NCBI GenBank assembly: GCA_021397845.1
Contig: CM038045.1
Location: forward strand, 122,370,496-122,434,495
From: Areca catechu
Taxonomy: Eukaryota; Streptophyta; Magnoliopsida; Arecales; Arecaceae
DNA length: 64,000 bases
Reading direction: 5' to 3'
Part shown: in pieces, positions 40,864-52,636 of the stretch
How the letters are laid out: each line of letters begins with the position of its first letter
Numbering within the stretch: position 1 is the first letter of the stretch
Program-made: the position numbers and the translations under genes
Notes under the pieces: generated by a model
What the model was told of the DNA's origin: nothing
Seen by the model: only the letters and a program-made list of their open reading frames with translations
The model's database searches: none

Positions 40864-42301
40864 ATTATGAAAATTACTTAGATCATTTTTGGATCAATGA
40901 TCCATTTTAGGATTGAGTTAGAAAAGTGCCAGTCCATCAAAAAGGATTTTGTTGATACTATGATGGAGATCATAATTTGTCCCACTACTAAATAGAATAG
41001 AATATGTGGGGTTACACATAATAGGGTGTTGACCTAATCAAGGCTTAGATCAAATTAGTATTTGCTAATTTTGTAAAGGTTGCAAATTTAGCAATTGCTA
41101 GTTTTGGTACCTACTAATTTTGGCATCTACTTATTTTAGTACCTACTAATTTTAGCACCTATTAATTTTGGTATTAGGGGTTTAATTGCAAGAGTTGTAA
41201 TTTATTTTAATTGGGCTTGACCTAATTTTGTTTAAGAATTCTTGTTGAACTTGGATTTCAATCCTATTGCGAATAGGGTTGATAGCCTTTTTAAACTTTA
41301 TTTGAATTAGGCTCAAATTTGATTTGATTTGAACCAGATTAAATCGAAATAAAATAGGACACCTAAACCTAATTTGATAGGTCTTAATCATTCTTAAAAT
41401 CTCATGGAATTGGAGTTTGTTTGGTGTTTGTTCTCTTTTCTTCCTAACTTTTGTTGCATAAAAGTTGGCACCCTTCCTCTCTTGGTCTCTATCCCATTAT
41501 CTAGATAAACTCTATTTTTATCTCAAGTTCTTATTTGAATTACTTTGAGTTATAATAACATTTATCTTGTTTTTGAACATTCTAATATCTTTTGTGTGAT
41601 AAAAGAAATGAAGAAAAGAGAACAAGCGCACATAGTTTCTTATCTGGCCATAGATTTTTCCTAGGCTCTTTTCCACGCCCACTTAAATTTGATTTTGAAT
41701 CAAATTATGATAAGATAAGTTCTTATCACATTGAGGCATGGAGAAGTGAGGGAGTTTCATGTGTTTGTGTGACAAATACCTGAAACGAAATAAGTTGGCA
41801 TGCAGTAATTTTAGGATTAGAACATATCGTAACCTATTTCTTCCCACCGCACCTCTTCTATTCTTCCATTGATTCCTTGCCAAAGCTATGAAGTTCTAGA
41901 AAAAAGAATGTCTTAAAGAGAGTTAAAAGGAGAAGAAAATTGGTTTTCTCCTTCCTAGGTATTTAAGAAATAGTCCCGATTTATTTCGTGAAGGGTTCGT
42001 GAAAAGGCTGCAAAGGGTTACAGCCTAGTTTCTTGGAGAATGTCTTGGAAGAAGTTCAAGATCCAATCTAGAGGAGATGCCTGCAAGGAGCTACCACTCT
42101 GGGGGCCTTAAGGAGTTGATCAGCAACATCCCCGATGATCCGCCGATCCGATCATGGTTGAAGGAGAATAATGATCAACGTAAGTTGGTCAAACCTTCCT
42201 TATTTTATTTTATTTTTTTTAGATCTGATATCATGTGATGATATGTTAATCAACATGTTAGATAGGGCTTTAGGTTTTAATTTTAAATTAATTATACATG
42301 T
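40864..42301 (+). mobile_element. Third copia LTR, right part
   Basis: Continues the LTR interrupted at 15587. It contains a 16-bp tandem repeat (41102-41176), a TATTTAAG candidate TATA box at 41960, and an R-U5-like end (GATGATCCGCCGATCCGATC, GAAGGAGAATAATGATCAACG near 42133-42180). It stops where the GC-rich gypsy LTR begins; its 3' end should lie beyond the right edge of the window. No gene. Confidence 0.6.
41102..41176 (+). repeat. 16-bp tandem repeat (TTTTGGTACCTACTAA)
   Basis: About 4.6 units with a few changes (TTTTGGCATCTACTTA, TTTTAGTACCTACTAA, TTTTAGCACCTATTAA, TTTTGGTATT), within the third copia LTR. Confidence 0.85.
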
Positions 42302-43702
42302 TGATGTGGCAGGATCGCTGACGTGGAACTTATGTCAGATCTTGTTGGATGCCACGTTGGACGAAGCTGCCATGTTGGACATCTCTGCCCGGACTCCTTC
42401 GCCCGACTGGCTCCCCTCGAGGTTGAGCTCTACCTCTACCCGATCTCCTTCACCTAGTTGGCTCCCCTCGAGATCGAGACGCCATGGTCGAAGTCGAGCT
42501 CCACCTCTACCAGACTCCTTCGGCTGGCTCCCCTCGAGGTTGAGACGTCACAGTCTAAGTTAAGCTCCACCTCTGCCTAGACTCCTTCACCCAGCTGGCT
42601 CCCCTCGAGGTCGAGATACCGTGGTTGAAGTCGAGCTCCACCTCTACCCAGACTCCTTCAACCGGCTAGCTCCCCTCGAGGTCGAGATACCGCGATCGAA
42701 GTCATGCTCTGCCTCTGCCGGAACTCCTTCGCCCGGCTGACTCCCCTCGAGGTTGAGATGCCGCGGTCGAAGTCGAGCTCCGTCTTTGCCCGGACTCCTT
42801 CACCTGGCTGGCTCCCTTCGAGGTCAAGATGCCACAGTCAAAGTTGAGCTCCGCCTTCCTGAGCTCGCCCCACCTCGAACGAAGCGCCTTGCAGCCGGAG
42901 GACATCACCGCCTTCCTTGGATGGTTGTGAACCGCCCAAGGACTATGGAGGGGCACCCGCCAAGCCGCAATAACTGCCTCAACCACCACTTTCATCAGAA
43001 GGGATGGTGTACCTCGATTGAGGTGCTGCACTTTCAATCGACCATCTGTGCCACCTGAAAGTGGAAGTCAACCTAGGGGATTCGAATCCAGGGGGCGACT
43101 GCCTGTCGATCGACGCCCTGCCAGGCTTCCCGAAATGGAGTGACCAGAAGGAGGTTCAGAGCTTATGGTGATGTTCCCTATCATGGATGGGGAAAGGCAC
43201 CTCGCACATGGCACTGGACATCGCTGCACGCATCTGCAAGTAAGGGGAAGATCCCGAGGTAAGCGGCGTGCAACGACTCTAGTCAAAAGGGATTCTCCAA
43301 AGTAAGTCAATTCATGCAAGAGGTCAATCGAGTAAGAGGGGTAGCCCACAGGGGAGACCAAGCCCTTCAGGCTACCGGAGACCCATCGAATGGGCCTTGA
43401 CAGACATAGCCACCTAGCCCGAGCTCTCCTCGGTTGTCACTTCCCACGCTCTACTCTCAACCCATTTACATTCTCTCAGTCCATAAATCTTCCCTCCTAG
43501 CATGGAGTCCACTTGCGGGGCTCAACCGGGAGGATCTGTTCTCTTGGATTGCCACTGACTTGAGCATCGGAGTGCCCCCACCAGGATCACAAGCCCAGGT
43601 CTTCTCTTTTTTGCAGGTTCAGGGCAACCGAGCGATCTCGAGCGACGAGATACAGTCTAAAGCCATCTTCAGCTATAGGCCATGGCATTATGGGTGGCAA
43701 CA
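42302..43702 (+). mobile_element. LTR of a GC-rich Ty3/gypsy element (about 1.4 kb)
   Basis: TGATGTGGCAGG to TGGCAACA. Base composition jumps to clearly GC-rich at the left boundary. It contains a 71-bp tandem repeat (42395-42860). ATTGGCATGCTAGGTAGG follows directly and is the likely primer-binding site, though I cannot name the tRNA. The 5 bp before it, CATGT, are the expected target duplication; the partner is outside the window. Confidence 0.65.
42395..42860 (+). repeat. 71-bp GC-rich tandem repeat, about 7 units
   Basis: The CTCCC(C/T)TCGAG word recurs at 42411, 42462, 42528, 42599, 42670, 42741 and 42812; the last five are exactly 71 bp apart. The unit reads GACTCCTTCACCCGGCTGG, CTCCCCTCGAGGTCGAGATA and CCGCGGTCGAAGTCGAGCTC in order. 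The open frames across it (42171-42563 and others) follow from the repeat and are not genes. Confidence 0.9.
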
Positions 43703-45167
43703 GATTGGCATGCTAGGTAGGGGGAGGGCAGGATGCATTCTGATCTAAGCCAATCCACTTAGCAAGCAGCCCATCGGGATCATGGTGGTGATGCGAGTGA
43801 GAGAAGTCTCCACCAGCCATGCAGGGGATCCCCCTTCGAGAGGGGACTCACATAGTCCAGAGAGGGAGCTCCCCACTCCACTATTGCCACCTCCGACAAA
43901 TGCTCAACTGGCTGCACTCACCTAGTAGATGCAACTTCTCACTACAGCAGTACACCAGCTGTAGCACCAACATCGGTCCCTAGCTATCCACCAACAGCTA
44001 GGGACTCTCGCGGCCCAAGCCGCCATAACCTGTGACAACCTGCGATCTTTCCAAGGAAGGCCATCGCCACCACGAGCCACAACAAACCATCGGGGAAGCT
44101 GCAGGACCCTGGTGAAGAGACATTGGATCGGGTTGACCGACCGGGAAAATCAATCTCCGACCTACGAGCAGGATGCTGCCCAGCACCATCGAGGTCACAG
44201 GGGAAAGGTCTCCCATCATGACCCCTCTCGGATGCCACCTTCACCTCCTCCATCGGCCTCAGCAGAGGGGTCAATCGATGAGGCCATCAGGTGCAAGGCA
44301 AAAAAGTGCCTGGAGGAATAGGAATGCAAGCTGGCGGAGCTATCCCGCCGGTTTGCTGATCTGTAGGACTCCTCCTGCGAGCCTATGTGCTACGACGCCT
44401 GCCCCCCTTTCTCCTGAGAGATCCAAGAGGAATCGATCCCAACTTGGTTCTGCATGCTGCAGGTGGATCCCTATGATGGGACCACCGACCCCCTGGACCA
44501 CCTTAAGAGCTACAAGGTCCTCATAAAAGTCCAGGGTGCAACGACGCTCTCCTCTACATCGCCTTCCCAGCCACCCTCCGGAAGGTAGCCCAGGTATGGT
44601 TTACCTGTTTGGAGCCTGAAAGCATCGGCTCATTTGCTTAGTTGGAGCAGAAGTTCGTGGCCTACTTCGATGCCTGTTAGAAGGTGCCACGTGAGGCGGA
44701 CAACCTCTTCTCCATCAGGGTTGCCACATTGGAGATCTATAACTTGGACGAGCCAGTCGCCATGCTGGTGCTGAAGAGAGGTCTCAGGACTTCCCGCCTG
44801 ACCTACTCACTTGACAAGGAGCCCCCGAAGACCTACTCCGAACTCCTCCTTCATGTTCAAAAGTACATCCATGCTAAGGAGGCGGATTGCACGAGGAGGG
44901 AGTTGGATGGGAGCCACTAAAGAAGCAGCTCCTGGGGACACATCCGGGGTGCGAAAGACTGGACCAGCAACACCGAAATTCTACTAGGATCCAAGAATGA
45001 GGAGCTGCCCCATCCAAGAAGAAACATATATGTCTCTCCTAGCCTCGAGGATGAAGATCCTCAAGGAGATTCAAGGAGAGCGCTAACTGAAGAACCCACC
45101 TCCACTGAAGCTGTCTAATGGTCGTGATAAGACAAAGTATTACTAGTTTCATCGTGACCATGGCCAC
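43703..45167 (+). pseudogene. GC-rich gypsy leader and gag, 5' part
   Basis: From the ATG near 43782 a broken frame encodes a Ser/Pro-rich N-terminus and then a Retrotrans_gag domain: DPYDGTTDPLDHLKSYKVL at 44465-44530, IAFPATLRKVAQVWF, FVAYFDAC, then open at 44684-44920 (EADNLFSIRVATLEIYNLDE). It ends in K-Y-Y-stop-FHRDHGH, the gag zinc-knuckle region typical of Tat-like gypsy elements, where the copia tandem is inserted. Stops at about 44335, 44638 and 44677 and several shifts make it a pseudogene. Confidence 0.8.
45163..45167. repeat. Target-site duplication GCCAC (left)
   Basis: Pairs with GCCAT at 62464-62468 (one C to T change). Joining the flanks, the gypsy gag continues from the FHRDHGH segment to HLKREIEDLIRRGYLGRFV, confirming the site. 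Confidence 0.85.
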
Positions 45168-47642
45168 TGTAAAGGTTTTGGTGACCAGGGCGGAAGCATG
45201 GATTTCAAAAATTTATTATGAAACCACTACCAAACCTTTAATCCAAGACCTCCTTACTAGGAATTAAAACATACAAACATGCACATATAATATAAACTAG
45301 AGTTTAGGCACCAACCTGAACCGCTAGTATCCAATCAGATGAAGAAAACCCTGATTCAGCCTTCTTCTCCACCAGGCGCCCAAACATTCACCCTCCAATG
45401 GTGATCCACACGAAACTGGACCAAGGAAGAACTCCTTCTTCAAGTTGCTTGGAGAAGTGGAACTCTTTCAGTAGCCTTTGGTCTATTGACCACTGTAGGA
45501 CAGGGTCTTTGGACTATTGACCACTGTAGGACACCCTGTCCTACTGTAGGGCACTAAAGACACTCTCCTAAACCACTCTTGGTTTTAGGACAACCCTCCT
45601 CTAGGACCCCTTAGGCTTATGTCCTAAAACAAAGCCTGTCCTATTAGAAAAGACCTTGTCTTAAAAAGACAAGTCTTGTCTTAAAGAAAGAAGGAGGAAG
45701 AGAGAGACACTCAGAATAATACTTTGGTGGAATTCTTATTTTATCAGACTCATTTCACCGCCTCCTATTTATAGATACAAGAGGAGCGTGTGATATGTCC
45801 TCCCATCAACTTATCAGATATAATTTTTCAAGACCGAAGAAAAGTTATCTGGCTTGAAAAGTCATATCTAATAAGCCCATTCAAACACCGAAGGCCTTAT
45901 TCACATCCCTTCGTTTATCTGGATGAATTCTCACTTGCCATATGTCAATTACCGATCCCTAGGAAGCCAAGAGGCGCCTCTTCAATCTCCAAACATTGAA
46001 GATTATAAAGAGTCATGATAGCAGAAGGACTCTCCATCAGAACCGCGCGCTATATGAAGAGTTACGACTCTTCATGCACCGCGCGCGCCATCTATCTTCC
46101 ATGCAAATTTCAAAGAATGTTGATCAGTCAAAACCTAGGCAATATGGGTGTCATTGGAAAGAGCATAAAATTTTCTTTCTGACCATATAAATTATATTCA
46201 AACCAGAGATCTATAGCTAATTCTTTCCCCTTTTGAAGTTAAGGATCATTTAGGTACCAAGAGTCCCATGCCATTGGGACTCTTCATGTATGGTGCCTAA
46301 AATGCCCTTATATCCAAATTATAATCAGATTTAGCTCTGATTAGGCTAGCCCCACTTAGGACTCAACCTAATTTAGGTTTTCCATAATTAGGTTAGCCCA
46401 ATTAGCAAGCAACCGGACCAAATCCAATTGGGTTAGGAATTTGGTTAGCCTACATATGCTAGTATGTAATTCAGCTAACCAATTAGGATCCTATGACCCT
46501 AATGAATGACTACCTTGTCCAAGTTTTTATTGTGTGTGACCCATTGGGTTCCACATCTAGCTAGCAGTAGGTTTAGGTTTGAGCCAATTCGATCCGATCG
46601 AACCCGATTAACCTAATTAGGTCAAATTGGCTCACCTAATTGTCCAATTCGAATCACACATCGAATTGACTCATGAAACCAAATCAATTGGTTCATGAAG
46701 ACCAACAAGACAAGATTGACGTCTAGCAACATGTCATGCCTACCCGGAAGATGAGGAATTTTGGTGGATTTACCAAAATACCCTTTAGTGGTGTGTTACC
46801 GGGCAATTTAGTCCTTCGATCTACTTGCACCCTGAATATGACTATGGATATGGATACTTGTCAAATCCAATTTCATATTCATTCCTTGCTCAATCTGATA
46901 ATGATGATTCATTAATAAACCATTAGAAACTATTTCTAATATTTATACTTTGATCAAAGATTTCCCGAATCTTCATTTGATTGAAATCATCTGGATGCAC
47001 TTCCCTCTTACTAGGGTTGATCGATTCCTTTTTGACCTACTCACAACCTCCATATGCAATCCACCATACCCAGTATCACCCCATGCATGACTCAGTGTCA
47101 TGATTGAGTGTGAACCAAAGTATGGATTCATGCATACAAGGTACCATGGCAGTCTCAGGTCAAAGGACCACATGCACTACTCCCATTATGAGAACTATCT
47201 ATTGACAAATAGATAAGGTTCCATTAAATGTTCTCAAGCTGGATCCATTCAGTGAACTCATTCTCTAATGAGCACCCACATCCTAGTATTAGTGTCAGAC
47301 ACAAGTGACTGTGAGATCAGACACCCTCTTCACCAAGCATACATAGGATGTGCAGTGTCTTACCGGAGACATTGATCCCCACTCAATATCCCATCGACCA
47401 GGAATATTCTAGATTAGGATTTTAAGGCTTTAGGTCTCACTGGTATGATCTCATCATAACCCTAGAACCATAGCCGTAATCTATGGGGTTCATCATATCT
47501 TAATTAAATTAATAAGACACAGCATATGATGAAAATAAAATGCCTTTATTAATTGATAATGTCAATACGCTGGTTTGGGATATAAAAGAAAATCCCATCG
47601 AAATACAATATTTTGATTGGCCTTTAGGGCATAATCCTTTCA
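45168..47642 (-). mobile_element. Copia tandem LTR 1 (3' LTR of copy 1)
   Basis: TGTAAAGGTTTTGG to CATAATCCTTTCA. It has a private duplication of GACCACTGTAGGACA (45487-45530) and the inverted repeat ATGAAGAGT/ACTCTTCAT (46054-46075) flanked by CCGCGCGC and GCGCGCGC, the counterpart of the CG cluster in the intact LTR. TATAAATA in minus sense at 45766. Confidence 0.9.
45766..45773 (-). promoter_or_regulatory. LTR 1 TATA box
   Basis: TATAAATA in minus sense; exact counterparts at 53206-53213 (LTR 2) and 60570-60577 (LTR 3). Confidence 0.6.
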
Positions 47643-49469
47643 ATCTCCCACTTGCACTAAAGCCAATCACCTTTAAATTTTAATCCCATACAATCGAGGT
47701 GGCGATCAAACTCTCGCTGTGGAAGAGCCTTAGTTAACGGGTCTGCTATGTTGTTCTTCGTTTCTACTCTTTTAATGCAAACTTCTTGTCTTTCAACAAT
47801 CTCTCGAACGAGATGGAAGCGTCTTAGAATGTGCTTTGATTTGTGATGAGCTCTAGGTTCCTTAGCTTCAGTGATGGCTCCAGTATTATTACAGTAAAGT
47901 GGTACTGGACCTTCAATCTCCGGAATAATGCCCAACTCTGAGATGAACTTCTTCATCTAGAAGCTTCCTTCATAGCTTCACTAACAACAATGTATTCTGC
48001 CTCAGTTGTTGAGTCAGCTACAGTCTACTGTTTAGAACTCTTCCAGCTTACAGCTCCTCCATTTAGGATAAAAGCATACCTTGAAATAGATTTGCTATCA
48101 TCTGGATCCGATTGAAAATTTGAATCTGAATAAGCTTCCAGTTTAAGATCAGATCCTCCGTATATCAGAAAAATATCCTTAGTCCGTCTCAAGTACTTAA
48201 GAATATTTTTCACAGCCTTCCAGTGATCCTCTCCTAGATCAGCCTGAAATTTGCTGGCTATACCTAAGGCATATACCACATCAGGCCTAGTACATACATG
48301 GCATACATTATAGATCCTACAGCTGAAGCATAAGGTATAGAACTCATTCTATTTCTTTCTTCAGGTATCTTAGGAGACATCTTCCTAGAAAGATGTATGC
48401 CATGACCAATGGGCAAGTAACCTCTTTTACTTCCCTCCATGCTAAATCTCTTTAGCACTTGGTCAATGTACCTAGACTGGGATAAGCCTAGCATCCTCCT
48501 AGATCAATCTCTATAGATCTTGATACCCAGTATATAGGATGCTTCTCCCAAGTCTTTTGTAGAAAACTATTTAGATAACCATACCTTGACTGATTGTAAC
48601 ATTGGGATATCATTCCCAATGAGGAGTATGTCATCCACATACAGAACCAAGAAAACTATGGCACTCCCACTAGTCTTCTTGTACACACAAGGTTCATCCT
48701 CATTTTTGATAAAGTCAAACTCTTTGACTGTCTTATCAATTTGGATGTTCCAACTCCTGGATGCTTGCTTTAATCCATAAATGGATTTTTTCAGCCTACA
48801 TACCTGATTAGGTTTAGTCTCCAAGACAAAACCTTCTGGCCATGACATATAGACCTCTTCCTTAAGGAAACCATTAAGGAATGAGGTTTTCATATCTATC
48901 TGCCAGATTTCATAATCATGATATGCTGCAATAGCAAGTATGATCCGAATAGATTTGAGCATGGCAACAGAAGAAAATGTTTCATCATAATCTATTCCCT
49001 GTTTTTGTCTAAAACCCTTAGCCACTAATCTGGCTTTATAAGTTTCGAGCTGGCCATCTGCCCCAATCTTTTTCTTATAGACCCATTTGCATCCAATAGG
49101 GTTAACACCCTTTGGTGCATCAACCAAAGTCTACACATGGTTGACATACATGGAGTCCATTTCGGATCTCATGGCTTCCAGCCATCTGTCTGAGTCCCTA
49201 CTCATGACAGCATTCGTATAGGTTAGAGGCTCATTATTTTCAATGATTCGGGCTTTGTTATTTTCAATAATGAACCCATACCTCTCAGGTGCATGACGCA
49301 CCCTATCAGATCTACGGATAGGAGTGGTGTGTTCTGGTTCTATACTAACTATGTTATCATTTGGTTGAGATGTATCTATTTGTTGAACTTCTTCAAGTTC
49401 AATATTTCTCCCACTGCCCTTTTGTAGGATGAACTCTTTCTCCAGAAAAGTGGCATGCCTACTGACCAA
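47643..49469 (-). pseudogene. RT and RNase H, copia tandem copy 1
   Basis: RNase H pieces at 47657-47956 (LYCNNTGAITEAKEPRAHHK: the Asp of the usual CDN reads Asn) and 48025-48279 (AYSDSNFQSDPDDSKSI). RT at 48264-48494 and 48567-49127 (GCKWVYKKKIGADGQ, QIDMKTSFLNG, LYVDDILLIGND). The frame stops at 48567-48569 after VWLSK, the same nonsense codon as in copy 2. A further stop separates 49131-49469. Confidence 0.88.
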
Positions 49470-50720
49470 AACTTTTTGTTCGGTAAGGTGGTAGAACAGA
49501 TATCCTATACTATCTTTAGGATATCCTACAAATAGATACTTATCTACTCTAGCATCCAGCTTATGTCCAAAATTTCTTTTGATATAGGCTGGACATCCCC
49601 ATATCTTAAGATACTTAAGATTGGATTTCTTACCCCTTCATATCTCATATGGAGTGCTAGAGACAGATTTAGATGGTACTCTATTTAAGATATTAGCCGT
49701 GGTTTCCAAGGCATATCCCCAGAAGGAAACAGGTAACTCTGTGAAGCACATCATGGACCATACCATATCTAATAAGGTACGGTTCCTTCTTTCAGCAACA
49801 CCATTTAATTATGGTGTGTAAGGAGGCGTCCATTCAGAGATAATCCCCTTTTTTTTAAGGTGATCGAGAAATTCGGTAGATAAGTATTCACCTCCTCGAT
49901 CTGATAGAAGGATTTTAATACTTTTCCCCGTTTGTTTCTCTACCATACTTTGATACTCTAAAAATTTATCAAAGGCTTCGGACTTATGTTTCATAAGATA
50001 CACAAATTCGTACCTTAAAAAATCATCAGTAAACGTGATGAAATAAGAGTATCCACCCTTGGCCTGAGTTGTCATAGGTTCATATATATCTATATGTATG
50101 AGTTCTAATAACTCAGTTGTCCTTTCTCCATGTCCACTAAATGGAGTCTTGGCCATTTTACCCATGAGACATGATTCACAAGTTCCTAATGATTCATAAT
50201 CATAAGGATTAAGGAAATTTTCCTAGTATAACTTGCTAATCCTAGTCTCACTAATATGTCCAAGCCAACAGTGCCAGAGTAAAGTATTGTTTACATCATC
50301 TTTCTTTCGTTTGTTACATGAAGTATATTGTCATTAGTGGATAGAGTTAAAAGACCATTGCAAAATATGCCACAACATATAATTTCATTAGAAAAGCTGA
50401 TTGAGCAACCATTGCTCATCACATTCATAGTATAACCTTGTCTACGTAACAAGGGTACAGATATGATATTTCTAATGACCTTAGGCATATAGTAACAATC
50501 TCTTAGCTCTAAAATCTTCCCCGAAGGTAACTTCAAGATATAAGTCCCTACGGCCTCTGCTTGGATGGACTCTCCTCCATCATCGTAGAGCTCGAAGTCT
50601 CCTTCCTTCAATACTCTAAGCCTCTACAGCCCCTGCAATGATTTGCAGATATTATGACCACAGGCGGTATCCAATACCTAAGTATTTGAAATGGAAGAAT
50701 CCAATGACAAAATAGTATGA
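49470..50720 (-). pseudogene. Integrase and protease, copia tandem copy 1
   Basis: 49809-50165 is the integrase core with IHIDIYEP (Asp) and SDRGGEY (Asp); a stop falls just before the LNGVAERRN segment holding the Glu. 50291-50611 is the protease C-terminal and GAG-pre-integrase region. The protease motif VLDTACG is present near 50660-50680 but the preceding Trp codon is a stop. A stop also replaces a residue near 50223. Confidence 0.85.
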
Positions 50721-51553
50721 ACTTCCTTCATACCTTTTGGTGCATCCGATGCACCAGGCTTCACACCTGCAAGATAAGCCTTGCAGTTCCTCTTCCAATG
50801 ACCCTGCTTGCCTCAGTGAAAGCAGGTCATCTGTCCGGAGGCCTTCTTTCCTTTCTTCTTCTTGATGCCACTTTTTGGGTTCAATCTCCTCTTGGAACCC
50901 TTTCTACCTGACTTCCTCTTGTTGATCCCATCCACAAGAAGAAGTGGAGCCTTATTTTTCTTTAAATGGCACTCTGCTATTTTTAACATGTTTAACTGCT
51001 CAGGCAAGGAAGTGTTAAGTTTGTTCATATGATAATTAAGAACAAACTGTGAAAATGACTCCGGGAGTGACTTCAAGATCAAATCCTGATTCAACTCCCC
51101 ATCCATAACAAAACCCAATTGACCTAATCGAGTGATCAGGTCAATAACCATCAGTACGTGATCTTGTACGGATGTACCTTCTGTCATTCTCGCATGTTAC
51201 AACTGCTTAGATATCTCATATCTAGCAGTTCGACTATGTTCTCCATATAGCTCTTTTAGATTGAGTAGTATGGAGTTAATGTCCATGCTATCATATTGCC
51301 TCTGCAACTCATTGGTCATAGAGGCAAGCATGATACATTTGATAATGAGTGAGTCATTTTGCCACATCTTGTATATGATCTTTTCTTCTTGCGAGGCATC
51401 TTCCCCTAAAGGTTCCAAGGTAGGGGTATCAAGAATGTAAGAAAGTTTTTCCTGGCTGAGTACTATCTTTAGGTTTCTCAACCAGTCAACATAGTTCGGT
51501 CCAGTCAATTTATTAGCATCAAGTATACTACGGAGTGAGAGTGAAGAGGCCAT
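50721..51553 (-). pseudogene. Gag, copia tandem copy 1
   Basis: 51197-51553 starts MASSLSLRSILDANKLTGP, the same as the intact element, and 50813-51187 continues after a stop at the KQL position. The chain ends at CFH-stop: the second Cys of the zinc knuckle is TGA, so the nucleocapsid is lost. Copy 2 keeps this knuckle. Confidence 0.88.
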
Positions 51554-52636
51554 TTAATCTACATCAACAAAGAACATAACATAAGCAAACAACCAATGTT
51601 GACAAGACATAATTAAATTAGGACTTTAACTTAATTATGTCTCCCACTATTTTATCAAGCATCATAACACTCTATATGATGATCGAGAAACTCTAATTGG
51701 TTTTCTTAGTGGGGTTGAGATCCTAATTCCTTATAAAGGACCTTGTGTGTACACAACAAATCTTTTATATGTTCGAAGGAAGGAAATCTCTTTCCAATTG
51801 TATCTCATACAATTCTCAACAAAATTGTGTTAGTTACCATAATAGGCCTTGTGTGTACACAACAAACCTAATACATCCTAATATAATAATGACCTAGCAT
51901 GAAGGAAGGCCTAATGTAGTGAATATTACACTAAGCATATCAATCAAGAATTAAGTTAATCTTATCGGCCAGGTAAGTGGGAGAGTAGTGGGAGTCCCCC
52001 CGTTGCTTTCCTAGACACCAATAAAAATTGGCCAGGTCAGTCAATGGAACCAATTAAAAACCACGTCCTCTTTACTTCATGAACCACTTTTCCTCGACAC
52101 CGAATGATCAACTAATCATATTGATTATTTTGCTTTTGGTATATGACACTACAACTTAATATAATTTTAATAGAGGGCAATTCAAACAGAAGCACATTAT
52201 AATATTACCATTCATCAACCATGCATCATATATCATTTTATAATGTGCCAAGTGTCTCATCATACTAGGGCAACCATCTACCACATAATGGATCCACCAT
52301 TATGCCAGGGCAACCTTATTTTAGTATGATGACTAGAAAGCTAAACATATCTCTATATCGGTTAAGGTTTAAGTGAAAACCCTAACCAGTGACATACATA
52401 TATGCATAAACATATCAATCAAATGTAACTTTAAACTTTTGTAGTGTCCTACAAAATTGGGCAACTTCAAATTTTGTAGAGTCCTACAAAAATGAGCAAC
52501 CTCAAGAGTCCTACAAAATTGGGCAACTTTAAATTTTTCAGAGTTCTACCTAAATGGGCAATCTCAAGAGTCCTACAAAATTAGGCAACTTCAAATTTTG
52601 TATGATTTAGCCCTAATAAGGTGGCTCTGATACCAC
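51554..52636 (-). other. Leader of copia tandem copy 1, with primer-binding site
   Basis: No gene. It keeps two of the four cap motifs (minus strand, 51741-51760 and 51847-51866). The 174 bp carrying the other two are missing at about 51820. Near the LTR it has a private five-unit tandem repeat (52443-52600). The primer-binding site is GGCTCTGATACCA at 52623-52635 (plus strand). Confidence 0.85.
52443..52600 (-). repeat. Tandem repeat beside the primer-binding site (AGTCCTACAAAATTGGGCAA)
   Basis: Five units start near 52444, 52480, 52507, 52540 and 52570, 27-36 bp apart. Copy 2 has a single unit at about 59933-59960, so the repeat expanded in copy 1. Confidence 0.85.

Noticed and set aside
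42171..42563. 130-codon frame on the plus strand
   Set aside because: It spans the LTR boundary at 42302 and the 71-bp repeat; the Ser/Pro/Arg periodicity is that of the repeat.
42302..45167. GC-rich island as a host gene or CpG island promoter
   Set aside because: It resolves into a gypsy LTR and gag, and the gag resumes at 62464 after the copia tandem.
45790..46190. Frames of 60-70 codons conserved at 45790, 53230 and 60594
   Set aside because: Conserved because all three are in LTRs of the same family; they stop or change freely between copies and lie upstream of the TATA box in minus sense.
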